From an uncultured Roseivirga sp. (GTDB lineage Bacteria > Bacteroidota > Bacteroidia > Cytophagales > Cyclobacteriaceae): a DNA stretch of 64,000 nucleotides. Shown here piece by piece: positions 8,721-17,363 of the stretch (positions are counted from its first letter, which is position 1; each line of letters opens with the position of its first letter). Where the stretch lies: the NCBI GenBank assembly GCA_947493005.1, contig CANLOY010000003.1, forward strand, positions 620,001 through 684,000, given 5' to 3'. Below the pieces are notes generated by a model. It was given only the letters and a program-made list of their open reading frames with translations, had not been told where the DNA came from and searched no databases. Both the position numbers and the translations under genes were made by a program.

Positions 8721-9608
8721 CTTTCTTCTCTGGTATCTTTTAATTAAAGGATATGAAAAGACTGCCGCCATGATAATCATTGTACCATAGTAAAAACCAT
8801 TGCTCATTTCTTCGCTCTCTCCATAGATAAGCAGCGCCATGATGATTCCATAAACCGGTTCCATGTTTACGGTTAGATTCACAGCAAAAGCAGAAATTCT
8901 TTTCATTAGCTCTACAGAGGCCGAAAAGGCATAAACAGTACAAACTATAGAAAGTAAAAGCAGAAGCCCCCAATCTTCCGACAGGGGAATGTCGTAAATG
9001 ACTGTACTATCTAGCATATAGGTTTTGTAAAATGGAATGAATATAGCCGTACCTATAAAGGCCGCAAGCATCTCATAAAATGTAATACCATACTGTGAAT
9101 GCTGCTTAGCAAATCCGGCATTGATTACAGAGAATAATGCTGCCATTAAAGCAGATCCCATTGCCAGAACCAACCCTTTTGCATTATTAAACTCAAACCT
9201 GAAAATCATATACAAACCACCTATTACCATCAATCCCAGCAGCACTTCAATCAGTTTCACTTTTCGTTTGGTTAATAGTGGTTCTACCAAACTTGTCCAG
9301 AAAGTAGTTGTAGCCATCCCAGCCAGGCAAACCGAAACGTTAGATACTCTGGCTGATTCAAAAAACAGAAACCAATGAGTAGCAATGATTAAACCAGTAA
9401 GAGAAAACTTAAGTATTACATTCGGGGGAAACCTAAGCCCCTTTTTACCTACATACAGGTAGGCCCAAAGCACCAAAGCTGCAAGCCCTGTTCGGTACAT
9501 AACCACATCTGCGGAAGAGATGGATATTTCCTTACCAATGATGGCTGTAAAGCCCCATAGGAAAACTATAAAATGTAGTTTAGCAAAATCCTTAAGAACT
9601 GGGTTCAT
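8700..9608 (-). CDS. EamA/DMT-family membrane transporter
   Basis: Inner-membrane drug/metabolite transporter family protein of 302 residues, with about ten hydrophobic helices arranged as two EamA repeats (first half to about residue 140, second from about 150). A short basic tail (YQRRKLTETK) ends the protein. Substrates in this family range from amino acids to metabolites and cannot be assigned here. It is the last gene of a minus-strand operon. Its ATG overlaps the stop of the LptF/G-type gene by one base (TAATG at 9606-9610). The 3' end overlaps the convergent iorB-like gene by 21 bp. Confidence 0.82.
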   Translation of the reverse strand: MNPVLKDFAKLHFIVFLWGFTAIIGKEISISSADVVMYRTGLAALVLWAYLYVGKKGLRFPPNVILKFSLTGLIIATHWFLFFESARVSNVSVCLAGMATTTFWTSLVEPLLTKRKVKLIEVLLGLMVIGGLYMIFRFEFNNAKGLVLAMGSALMAALFSVINAGFAKQHSQYGITFYEMLAAFIGTAIFIPFYKTYMLDSTVIYDIPLSEDWGLLLLLSIVCTVYAFSASVELMKRISAFAVNLTVNMEPVYGIIMALLIYGESEEMSNGFYYGTMIIMAAVFSYPLIKRYQRRKLTETKT

Positions 9609-10687
9609 TATTTAGGCACCAATCGGTATAAAAGAATGCCTAAAATAGAAAATGCCAGGTTAGGGAGCCAAATTGCTAAAACAGGATTCATAGAACCCGT
9701 TTCTGCGTTACTCTTTGCTGCAATAAACAACAGAATGTAAATAAAGGCTATAAAGAAGCCCAGTGCTATCTGAAAACCTACCCCACCCCTTGTTTTCCTT
9801 GAAGACAATATTACTCCTATAAAGGTGAGAATAATAGCAGTAAAAGGAGACATATATCTTACCAACAGCTCAATATAGTAAATGGGGATATTGTCTGCCC
9901 CTTTCATCTTCAGTTCATCAATGTAATCTCCTAGCTCAGTGATAGTCAGGGTCTGTTCAAAGCTCTTTGTGTTGCCAAAATCGGCAGGAGTCATATTGAT
10001 CTTTATTAAAGTATCTTTTCTGTTATCATACTTGTAGTTTTCCTTCAGACCATCAAACTCCCTTAAACTCCAGTCCTTCAACTTCCAGCCCACTTCCAGA
10101 GTATCCCAGGTGATATCCCTTGCCGAGAGCTTCCACTTGACTTCTTTGTCCTGAATCTCTTCCAAGGTAAACCTGAAACCTATATCTCTTCTTGAATCAT
10201 ATGAGGACAGGTAAACATATTTAGTTGGAGATACTTTAAAGTGAACATCACGTTCACTGTAGTTGAATTCCTTATCGAAATATTGGATTTCAAAGGCTAC
10301 CCTGAATTTGTTAGCATCTGGAATAATCCAACCGGTAAAGATGAAACTCATAATACCTATGATCAGAGAGCCTATAAAAAATGGCTTCAACATTCTAGGG
10401 TAGCTGACACCTCCACTCAGTATTGCGATAATTTCGGTGTGACTAGCCAACTGGGAAGTGACAAATACTGTAGCAATAAAAACAGTGATTGGAGTAATAA
10501 GATTAGCTATATAAGGGGCATAAGCCAGAAAGTACTGTAGAATAAGCCCTGTAGGTACATCGTTCTTAATAAAGCTCTCATTTCGCTCGGAAAAAGTAAG
10601 AATCAGTACAATGGATACCAGAATACCTACTACAAACAAAAAGGTAGTTAAGAATTTCTTAAGAATGTACTTATCTAAAATTCTCAT
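9608..10687 (-). CDS. LptF/LptG-family permease (YjgP/YjgQ)
   Basis: Transmembrane subunit of the lipopolysaccharide export ABC complex LptB2FG, 359 residues. It shows the family layout: an N-terminal membrane block (first helix about residues 12-30, then pairs to about 125), a large periplasmic beta-jellyroll (about 130-270) and a C-terminal membrane block of three helices. Whether it is LptF or LptG cannot be decided from one copy. The gene lies between tgt and the transporter, with TAATG overlaps at both junctions. The tgt-LptG linkage is, to my knowledge, common in Bacteroidota. Confidence 0.85.
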   Translation of the reverse strand: MRILDKYILKKFLTTFLFVVGILVSIVLILTFSERNESFIKNDVPTGLILQYFLAYAPYIANLITPITVFIATVFVTSQLASHTEIIAILSGGVSYPRMLKPFFIGSLIIGIMSFIFTGWIIPDANKFRVAFEIQYFDKEFNYSERDVHFKVSPTKYVYLSSYDSRRDIGFRFTLEEIQDKEVKWKLSARDITWDTLEVGWKLKDWSLREFDGLKENYKYDNRKDTLIKINMTPADFGNTKSFEQTLTITELGDYIDELKMKGADNIPIYYIELLVRYMSPFTAIILTFIGVILSSRKTRGGVGFQIALGFFIAFIYILLFIAAKSNAETGSMNPVLAIWLPNLAFSILGILLYRLVPK

Positions 10688-11817
10688 TAGAGCCTTCTCA
10701 CAAGTTTTTTAACCATGCTGTTTTTCCAATCAATAAACGTGCCTTGTTGGATATTTTTTCTGGCTTCTTTTACAAGCCACAAATAAAAAGTCAAGTTGTG
10801 AATACTCGCTATCTGAGCCCCAAGAATTTCCTTGCTGTGTATGAGGTGCCTCAAATAGGCCTTTGAATAAAAATTATCTACATAGCCGTCCATATTAGGA
10901 TCAATTGGAGTGAAATCATCCTTCCACTTTTCATTCTTGATATTGATTATACCTTCAGATGTAAATAACACTCCATGTCGAGCATTTCGAGTTGGCATCA
11001 CGCAATCAAACATATCAACACCCAAAGCAATGCACTCCAGAATATTTTCTGGTGTACCCACTCCCATTAGATATCTTGGCTTGTCTTTCGGCAAAATGTT
11101 GCAAACCACCTCGGTTTGTTCATACATCATTTCATGGGGCTCTCCTACTGACAATCCCCCTATGGCATTTCCTTCTCTTTCAAAAGAAGCAATGGTTTCT
11201 GCCGATTTTATTCTGAGGTCTTTATAGGTACTTCCCTGAACAATTGGAAAGAATGTTTGACTATATCCATACTTTCCTTCTGTGGAATCAAATCGATCAC
11301 AACAACGCTTCAACCATCTATGTGTCATTTCCATCGATTCTCTGGCATAGCCAAAATCACAAGGGTAAGGTGTACACTCATCAAATGCCATAATGATATC
11401 TGCTCCGATAGTCCTTTGGATATCTACTGCATACTCAGGTGTAAACGTATGTTTAGAACCATCAATATGAGATTTAAAAGTCACACCCTCCTCTTTAATC
11501 TTTCGAGTATTGGCTAATGAATAAACCTGATACCCTCCAGAATCCGTGAGTATTGGTTTGTCCCAGCCATTGAACTTGTGGAGCCCTCCTGCACCTTCAA
11601 TAATATCAAGGCCCGGTCTTAGGTACAGATGGTAGGTATTCCCAAGTATTATTTGCGCTTTTACATCATCCTTCAGCTCTCTCTGATGAACAGCTTTGAC
11701 TGTACCTGCAGTACCCACGGGCATAAAAATCGGTGTTTCTATTTGACCATGGTCTGTGGTCATCACTCCTGCGCGCGCCTTAGATCCCTTATCTTCTGCA
11801 ATTAACTTAAAGTCCAT
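10687..11817 (-). CDS. tgt: tRNA-guanine transglycosylase (queuine/preQ1 tRNA-ribosyltransferase)
   Basis: Tgt exchanges guanine-34 of GUN-anticodon tRNAs for preQ1, a step of queuosine synthesis. I use the ATG at 11817 (376 residues, N-terminus MDFKLIAED) rather than the upstream in-frame GTG at 11838. Conserved blocks include ILTDSGGYQVYSL (Asp92), FDECTPYP and VDMFDCVMPTRNARHG with the nucleophile aspartate region (268-271). The zinc site is odd. Where classical bacterial Tgt has C-x-C-x2-C followed by a distal His, this protein has M309, G311 and D314 in DPNMDGYVDNF, although YLRHL (His324) is kept. It is the first gene of the tgt-lptFG-eamA operon. Confidence 0.93.
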   Translation of the reverse strand: MDFKLIAEDKGSKARAGVMTTDHGQIETPIFMPVGTAGTVKAVHQRELKDDVKAQIILGNTYHLYLRPGLDIIEGAGGLHKFNGWDKPILTDSGGYQVYSLANTRKIKEEGVTFKSHIDGSKHTFTPEYAVDIQRTIGADIIMAFDECTPYPCDFGYARESMEMTHRWLKRCCDRFDSTEGKYGYSQTFFPIVQGSTYKDLRIKSAETIASFEREGNAIGGLSVGEPHEMMYEQTEVVCNILPKDKPRYLMGVGTPENILECIALGVDMFDCVMPTRNARHGVLFTSEGIINIKNEKWKDDFTPIDPNMDGYVDNFYSKAYLRHLIHSKEILGAQIASIHNLTFYLWLVKEARKNIQQGTFIDWKNSMVKKLVRRL

Positions 11818-11835
11818 TCTCTCTTTTTGATCGCA

Positions 11836-11843
11836 CAAAAATA
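11836..11843 (-). promoter_or_regulatory. Possible -7 promoter element for the tgt operon
   Basis: On the minus strand the octamer TATTTTTG fits the Bacteroidota -7 consensus TAnnTTTG, and it lies 19 bases upstream of the tgt start codon. I do not see a convincing -33 TTG at the expected distance, so the call is tentative. Confidence 0.3.
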
Positions 11844-11889
11844 GCAGTATTGGTTAATTCTTATTTCTTTGAAACTTATCTTTCTCTAA

Positions 11890-12990
11890 ATGAGCCTAGC
11901 CTTACTGGTACTATTTTTCATCTGCCTGATCATTCAGGTCTATTTTTATGTCAAGGTATTTGGTAAGCTACTATCTCACCAGTCCAGAAAACAAAGTGAA
12001 GGTTCCGAAAGCATATCTGTAATAATTGCTGCCAGAAATGAAGCAGACAATCTGCCTTCACTTCTAAATGCGCTTTATAGCCAAGACTATTACAACTACG
12101 AAGTCATAATTGTCAACGACAGGTCTTCTGATAATACATCGTTAATTGCTTCTTCATTCGTTAGCAAAAACGACAACTTCCATTTAATCAATATCAACTC
12201 CCTTCCTGAAGGGTGGAATGGTAAAAAGCATGCCATTTACAATGGAGTAAAACAAGCTAAAAACGATCTCTTACTCTTTATAGATGGTGATTGTATACCA
12301 AAATCAAATCTGTGGATTCAGGAAATGTCAAATGAGTTTTCTGGCAAAACAGAAATTGTTCTTGGCTTTTCGCCTTACCACAATAAACCCGGCATTCTTA
12401 ACCTGTTTATTCAATTTGAAACTTTATTTACTGGAATTCAATACCTGAGTTTTGCCCTTTGGGGAAAACCCTATATGGGTGTTGGGAGAAATCTTGGAAT
12501 TAGAAGAGACAGGTATGACATTTTATTACTGGAAAAGATAGCAAATACGACTGGAGGTGATGACGACTTAATGGTCAATAACATGGCAAATAAATTCAAT
12601 ACCTCTGTACAGTTTGTTCCTAACAGTCAGGTTTTTTCAATACCAGAAGACAGTTGGGTAAGTTACTTCAAACAGAAAATACGTCACTTATCTGTAGGAA
12701 AGTACTATCGAAAAAAAGATAGAACGCTTTTAGCACTTTTTACGTTATCTTTTTTGTTCGGATGGATTTTATTTTTCTCGTTGTTGGTAAGTGCAAATAA
12801 CCCTTATTTGATTTTGACAGCTTTTGGTCTAAGGAGCTTGTCATTTTATACTATCTTTGCCCGCGTTGGTCAAAAATTCGATGTCCCTGTTAAATTCTGG
12901 GCACTTCCTTTTTTAGATCTGTGTTATAGTATTTACTATCCTTTAATGGGCATAATAGCATTGTCAGTTAAAAGTATTCGATGGAAGTAG
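11890..12990 (+). CDS. Family 2 glycosyltransferase, membrane-anchored
   Basis: GT-A fold glycosyltransferase of 366 residues. A hydrophobic anchor (about 3-24) is followed by the nucleotide-sugar domain: SVIIAARNEADNLPS, VIIVNDRSSDNT and the metal-binding LLFIDGDC (DGD motif, about residue 134). A late QKIRHLSVGKYY region corresponds to the Q/RxxRW-like block. At least two further membrane helices follow (about 280-300 and 335-355). This arrangement is typical of processive or lipid-linked sugar transferases, but donor and acceptor are unknown. The last 10 bases overlap the sigma-factor start, so the two are translationally coupled. Confidence 0.85.
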   Translation: MSLALLVLFFICLIIQVYFYVKVFGKLLSHQSRKQSEGSESISVIIAARNEADNLPSLLNALYSQDYYNYEVIIVNDRSSDNTSLIASSFVSKNDNFHLININSLPEGWNGKKHAIYNGVKQAKNDLLLFIDGDCIPKSNLWIQEMSNEFSGKTEIVLGFSPYHNKPGILNLFIQFETLFTGIQYLSFALWGKPYMGVGRNLGIRRDRYDILLLEKIANTTGGDDDLMVNNMANKFNTSVQFVPNSQVFSIPEDSWVSYFKQKIRHLSVGKYYRKKDRTLLALFTLSFLFGWILFFSLLVSANNPYLILTAFGLRSLSFYTIFARVGQKFDVPVKFWALPFLDLCYSIYYPLMGIIALSVKSIRWK

Positions 12991-13589
12991 GTAAACAGTT
13001 TTCAGATAAAGCATTAGAAGATTTTCGCTTAATTGATTTGGCAGTTTCGGGTCATGACCAACAGTCCTATGCCGATTTAATGCAGCGTTATAAGAAACCT
13101 GTTTATCATATGATTCTGAAAATGGTGAGAAACGTGGATGATGCTGAAGACTTGACTATTGAAGCTTTTGCCAAAGCTTTTAAGAACCTTCACAAATTCA
13201 AAAAAGATTTCACTTTCAGTACCTGGCTTTTCAGGATTGCTACTAACAACACCATTGACTTTATCAGAAAAAAAAGGCTGGATACAATGAGCCTTGATAC
13301 ATCATATAAAGATGACAATGGCGACTCTGTTTCAATTGATGTTCAGGACAAAAACCTAAACCCTCAGGAAGAGGCTATCAAAAGCCAGAAAATCGAATTG
13401 GTGAGAATGTTTGTTACCAAACTACCAGCGAAGTATCAACGCCTGGTTAAACTTCGCTATTTTGATGAGTTGAGTTACGATGAAATAGCTAAAGAATTAG
13501 AAGCCCCATTGGGAACCGTAAAAGCTCAACTGCACCGTGCCAGAGAGCTGATGTACGACCTTGTTAAAAGCAAAAAGGATCACATCTAG
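12981..13589 (+). CDS. ECF-type RNA polymerase sigma factor
   Basis: Sigma-70 family extracytoplasmic-function factor of 202 residues. Region 2 spans about 25-95 (LMQRYKKPVYHMILKM, DAEDLTIEAFAKAFKNL, TWLFRIATNNTIDFIRKKR). Region 4 spans about 140-195 (LPAKYQRLVKLRYFDELS, then the helix-turn-helix YDEIAKELEAPLGTVKAQLHRARELM). No anti-sigma gene follows, since the next gene is rsmG. It starts inside the end of the glycosyltransferase gene, so its expression is probably tied to that gene. Confidence 0.9.
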   Translation: MEVGKQFSDKALEDFRLIDLAVSGHDQQSYADLMQRYKKPVYHMILKMVRNVDDAEDLTIEAFAKAFKNLHKFKKDFTFSTWLFRIATNNTIDFIRKKRLDTMSLDTSYKDDNGDSVSIDVQDKNLNPQEEAIKSQKIELVRMFVTKLPAKYQRLVKLRYFDELSYDEIAKELEAPLGTVKAQLHRARELMYDLVKSKKDHI

Positions 13590-13644
13590 TATCCTGTTCT
13601 ATTAGATTTGCTGTTTTTACAGTCTAATTCATTTACTTCGCAAA

Positions 13645-14271
13645 ATGGATCTTATCCTTAAGTATTTTCCTGAGTTGACCGAAACTCAGAAAGCGCAATT
13701 CGGGCAGTTGCAATCACTCTATTCCGAATGGAACGACAAAATCAATGTGGTTTCCCGAAAGGATATCGACAATATTTATGAAAGACACGTACTTCATTCA
13801 CTTGGCATAGCAAAAGCCATTTCTTTCAAAAAAGGCACAACCTTACTAGACGTTGGTACGGGAGGTGGTTTTCCTGGTATCCCACTAGCCATAATGTTCC
13901 CCGAAGCACAATTCCATCTGGTAGATTCAATTGGCAAAAAGATTAAAGTGGTTAACGAAGTAAGTCAAGCTCTCGGGCTTGAAAATGTTAAAGGAGAACA
14001 CATCAGAGCTGAACAAATCAAAGACACCTATGATTTTGTGATTAGTAGAGCGGTTACCCGTCTCAGTCGCTTCTATCCCTGGATAAGAAAGAACTTTAAT
14101 AGAAAATCAAAGCATAAACTTAAAAACGGCCTGCTTTACCTAAAAGGAGGTGATTTACAAGAAGAGCTACAGGAATCGCGTCTGAAAAAAATAGCCACTC
14201 ATAAACTAAGTGACTTTTTTGAAGAAGAGTTCTTTGAGACAAAAAAGGTAATCTATATTCCTGCTCAATAA
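13645..14271 (+). CDS. rsmG: 16S rRNA (guanine-527-N7)-methyltransferase
   Basis: RsmG (GidB) transfers a methyl group from S-adenosylmethionine to N7 of G527 in 16S rRNA. The length of 208 residues matches the family. The SAM-binding glycine loop is LLDVGTGGGFPGIPLAI, with GTGGGFPG at 71-78. The N-terminal INVVSRKD and ERHVLHSL motifs and the VISRAVTRLSRF block are family hallmarks. An octamer TAGATTTG at 13603-13610 resembles a -7 element and may give it its own promoter. It converges on the next gene with a 7-bp overlap. Confidence 0.93.
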   Translation: MDLILKYFPELTETQKAQFGQLQSLYSEWNDKINVVSRKDIDNIYERHVLHSLGIAKAISFKKGTTLLDVGTGGGFPGIPLAIMFPEAQFHLVDSIGKKIKVVNEVSQALGLENVKGEHIRAEQIKDTYDFVISRAVTRLSRFYPWIRKNFNRKSKHKLKNGLLYLKGGDLQEELQESRLKKIATHKLSDFFEEEFFETKKVIYIPAQ

Positions 14272-14645
14272 TCGTCTTCCGCGGGTTTCTTTGCTGTAAA
14301 AACCAGAATACAATATACTCCCAGTGCTGTTCCTATTGGAAAGTTTAATAAGCTGATAACACCATATATCAATGAAGGTATATTGGCCCATTTCTGGTTT
14401 CCAACCAATGCTACTCCCAGAATTAATCTAGGTATAAAAAAGATGATGGTGATCCCCCAAAAAATTGAATCCAGGATATTGAAGACGAAGAATATATCGG
14501 GATCTGAATTACCATCCTCCATTGCTTTGTCTAGAATAAAAGACATGAACTGGTCATAGAATGCCATACCAAGTAGCCAGAATGCACTGAAAACTATGAA
14601 CATGATACCGATGACTTTTTTGTGAACTGGGTCGTGAAGCTTCAT
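14265..14645 (-). CDS. Small hypothetical membrane protein
   Basis: I do not recognise this family. Starting at the ATG at 14645 gives 126 residues; an in-frame TTG at 14669 would add eight. Three to four hydrophobic helices are visible (about 11-30, 50-75, 80-95 and 98-118), and the tail is acidic (KKPAEDDY). It is separated from the upstream ABC-permease gene by a strong hairpin terminator, so it probably has its own promoter. Its stop overlaps the 3' end of rsmG by 7 bp. It could be a DUF-type envelope protein; no function is assigned. Confidence 0.6.
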   Translation of the reverse strand: MKLHDPVHKKVIGIMFIVFSAFWLLGMAFYDQFMSFILDKAMEDGNSDPDIFFVFNILDSIFWGITIIFFIPRLILGVALVGNQKWANIPSLIYGVISLLNFPIGTALGVYCILVFTAKKPAEDDY

Positions 14646-14673
14646 GGCGATGTTAATTAATGAATTCAAATAT

Positions 14674-14704
14674 AAAAAAAGCCTCGCTTTTGCGAGGCTT
14701 TTAC
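14674..14704 (-). terminator. Strong Rho-independent terminator after the ABC-permease gene
   Basis: Inverted repeat AGCCTCGC (14680-14687), loop TTTT, GCGAGGCT (14692-14699), flanked by A7 on the left and T4 on the right. Read on the minus strand, the GC-rich stem is followed by seven T residues, starting about 25 bases after the stop of the FtsX-type gene. It may also work in the other direction. Confidence 0.85.
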
Positions 14705-14722
14705 ATCAGCGCTATAAACCGC

Positions 14723-15955
14723 TTATTCAAATCTTAAGGATTCAATCGGATCCAACTTTGCTGCTCTCTTGGCCGGAATGTATCCAGATAATATACCCAC
14801 AATCACACATATCACCAATCCAACGGTAATCCATAACCAAGGAATCACAAATGCACCTCCTAAGACATTGGCAATTACATTACCTACAATTATTCCAAGA
14901 ATAGCTCCAACAACTCCTCCCATCTGGCAAATTACAATCGCTTCAATTAAAAACTGCTGTAGAATTCTTTTAGGAGTTGCGCCTAAGGCCTTTCTGACTC
15001 CAATCTCTCTGGTACGTTCAGTTACTGTTACCATCATAATATTCATCAGTCCAATGGCAGCTCCCAGCAGCGTAACGGCTCCTATACCAAATCCTGCCCA
15101 CCTCATACCATTGGTGATATTATCTAATGCCTCAGTAACAGAGTCACTTCTTTCTACTTCAAATGAATCTTCCTGCCCTATTCTGTCTCCACGTATTTTC
15201 CTCATAAAGCCAGTGGCCTCACCCATAGCGTAATCTATATTTTCTGGGTTCGCTATAATCGTGGTAATATTATACCTCATGGAACCTCTCTTATCAAGGC
15301 GTTTAGCATTCAATAATGGGATCACAATATTTCTGTCTTCTTCAACATCACCACCAAATCCCCCTTTCTTTTCCAGGACTCCAATTACTCTGTAGTTATT
15401 TCCATAAAACTTTATGGTTTTATTCAGAGGGTCTTCATTATTCTTAAACAATGTCTTTACTATTTCAGACCCCAACACACAGACATAATTACCATACTGG
15501 GTTTCCATTGATGAAAAATTTCTTCCCTTCTCAATGTCTATACCTTTGATAGTAAAATAGTTCTCATCCCCACCTGTGATTGTAGTGTTAGGGTTCGTTT
15601 TTTTATCTCCGTATTTAACCTCCGCTGTTCCGCTGGCGCGAGTAAATATGGTGGTAGTAGAAGGATAATCGAAATCGTTTTTGAAACGCATGGCTTCATC
15701 AAACTTCACAGGATCATATGATCTTGACCTTCGGCCATTCCTGCTTCCTCTGACAAACTTTGAATTGATATCAAAACTATTTGCGCCAAGGTTGGAAAGG
15801 CTGGAGTCAATTTCGCTCTTAATACCATCCACAGCAGTAAGCATACCTACCAAAGAGGTAATTCCAATAGCAATAATTAACCCTGTTAAAATCGTTCTGA
15901 GCACATTCGACTTAATCGAATTGATACCTTCACTTATATTTTGTCCTAAGTTCAT
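14723..15955 (-). CDS. MacB/FtsX-type ABC transporter permease
   Basis: Inner-membrane permease of 410 residues with the MacB architecture. It has an N-terminal membrane helix (about 20-42), a large periplasmic MacB_PCD domain (about 45-280) and three C-terminal helices (about 285-310, 335-360 and 368-395) in the FtsX domain. The stretches [20 protein letters not shown] and [14 protein letters not shown] are the family signature. Such permeases export macrolides, lipopeptides or lipoproteins together with a separate ATPase and an adaptor. Neither partner is encoded next to it. A symmetric CTGACCA-T-TGGTCAG site lies 36 bp upstream of the start. Confidence 0.88.
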   Translation of the reverse strand: MNLGQNISEGINSIKSNVLRTILTGLIIAIGITSLVGMLTAVDGIKSEIDSSLSNLGANSFDINSKFVRGSRNGRRSRSYDPVKFDEAMRFKNDFDYPSTTTIFTRASGTAEVKYGDKKTNPNTTITGGDENYFTIKGIDIEKGRNFSSMETQYGNYVCVLGSEIVKTLFKNNEDPLNKTIKFYGNNYRVIGVLEKKGGFGGDVEEDRNIVIPLLNAKRLDKRGSMRYNITTIIANPENIDYAMGEATGFMRKIRGDRIGQEDSFEVERSDSVTEALDNITNGMRWAGFGIGAVTLLGAAIGLMNIMMVTVTERTREIGVRKALGATPKRILQQFLIEAIVICQMGGVVGAILGIIVGNVIANVLGGAFVIPWLWITVGLVICVIVGILSGYIPAKRAAKLDPIESLRFE

Positions 15956-15990
15956 TAATCAATAGGTAATGTTGTTCGTTATAAATGTAC

Positions 15991-16005
15991 CTGACCATTG
16001 GTCAG
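15991..16005. promoter_or_regulatory. Perfect 15-bp palindrome between divergent genes, TetR-operator-like
   Basis: CTGACCA-T-TGGTCAG (7-bp arms, one central base) lies in the 114-bp divergent gap between the FtsX-type permease and the secreted protein at 16070. Size and symmetry suit a TetR-family operator. The regulator is not identified and is not adjacent. Confidence 0.45.
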
Positions 16006-16069
16006 AATTTAGTAACTAATCCTTAAATTAAACGATTCCTCACTTAAACGGTTTAAATTCCTGTTTACC

Positions 16070-17335
16070 ATGAAGAAAATTCTGTCCATTATAATTTTAT
16101 CAGTAATCACCATTTCAGGTTATGCCAATAAAATTCTTGTCCCTATGGACGAAAATCAGACAAATCACCTGAAAGCGTATGGTGTAGCATACTGGGTTCT
16201 TAGTCAAGACGAACCAATTGACTGGATGTTAAATTTCAGGGGTGGAAGTTTTTTATTACCCGCCAGAACTGGCATTCAAAATGAGTTGGTCATAAGAGGA
16301 GTTTCCTATGAAATGATTTCTGATGCAGACGCATTGCGCTTTGAAAAAGAGCTCTCCTCTCCCTCTACCAACATGGATATGATGAGGTTAGAGAAAGTGC
16401 CAAAAATCGCAGTGTATTCTCCAAAAAGTAAAATGCCTTGGGATGATGCCGTAACATTAGCGCTCACATATGCCGAAATCCCTTATGATGTAGTGTATGA
16501 TGACGAACTAATGGCTGATGAACTCACCACTTATGATTGGTTACACTTGCACCACGAAGATTTTACCGGACAGTATGGTAAGTTTTATCAAACTTTCAAG
16601 AACTATAGTTGGTACATTCAACAACAGAAGGATTACGAAGCATCTGCTGCAAAACACGGTTTCCAAAAAGTCTCTCAGCTTAAGCTAGCCATTGCTCATA
16701 AAATCCGTGACTTTGTTGCAGGTGGTGGTTTCCTATTCGCTATGTGCTCTGCTACCGATAGTTTTGATATAGCCTTAGCAGCAGATGGTGAAGATTTCAT
16801 TGAAGCCATGTTTGATGGTGATCCAGCAGATCCTTCAGCAGAATCAAGGTTTGACTTTCAAAAAACTTTAGCCTTTGAGAATTTCAGAATCAGAAAAGAT
16901 CCATTGGAATACGAATTCTCCGATATTGATAATACCGAAGCCAGAAGACTAAGATCTTTAAACGAAGGAAATGATTACTTCAAACTATTTCAGTTTTCCG
17001 CCAAATGGGACCCTATCCCTACTATGCTTACCCAAAACCACATTAACCTTGTGAAAGGTTTCTATGGCCAGACTACTTCATTTAAAAAGCGCATAGTAAA
17101 GCCCGATGTGGTGGTTATGGGTGAAACTACTGCAGCCAACGAAGCAAAGTATATCCATGGTGTTTTTGGAAAAGGTTTCTGGACTTTCTATGGTGGTCAC
17201 GATCCTGAGGATTATCAACACCGTGTTGGGGAAGAGCCCACCGATTTAAATCTATACCCTAATTCTCCCGGCTACAGGTTGATTCTAAATAATATCTTGT
17301 TCCCTGCTGCTAAGAAGAAAAAAAGAAAGACCTAA
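16070..17335 (+). CDS. Exported Bacteroidota-conserved protein (often labelled asparagine synthetase B)
   Basis: Exported protein of 421 residues with signal peptide MKKILSIIILSVITISGYAN. From memory, homologues in Bacteroidota are often labelled asparagine synthetase B, but no Asn-synthetase motifs (N-terminal Cys nucleophile, PP-loop) are present. The region about 120-235 looks like a class I glutamine-amidotransferase/flavodoxin-like fold, with FVAGGGFLFAMCSATDSFD placing a candidate Cys226 at the nucleophile elbow. A later FWTFYGGHDPEDYQH could supply a His. The C-terminus is very basic (KKKKRKT). The true role is unknown; I would avoid the asparagine synthetase name. Confidence 0.7.
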   Translation: MKKILSIIILSVITISGYANKILVPMDENQTNHLKAYGVAYWVLSQDEPIDWMLNFRGGSFLLPARTGIQNELVIRGVSYEMISDADALRFEKELSSPSTNMDMMRLEKVPKIAVYSPKSKMPWDDAVTLALTYAEIPYDVVYDDELMADELTTYDWLHLHHEDFTGQYGKFYQTFKNYSWYIQQQKDYEASAAKHGFQKVSQLKLAIAHKIRDFVAGGGFLFAMCSATDSFDIALAADGEDFIEAMFDGDPADPSAESRFDFQKTLAFENFRIRKDPLEYEFSDIDNTEARRLRSLNEGNDYFKLFQFSAKWDPIPTMLTQNHINLVKGFYGQTTSFKKRIVKPDVVVMGETTAANEAKYIHGVFGKGFWTFYGGHDPEDYQHRVGEEPTDLNLYPNSPGYRLILNNILFPAAKKKKRKT

Positions 17336-17363
17336 CTCCATAACCCTTTAATTCTAAGTAGTT

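Noticed and set aside
14769-15233. 154-codon plus-strand frame opposite the FtsX-type permease
   Set aside because: Ser/Thr/Ile/Pro-rich antisense shadow of a well-supported membrane protein gene.
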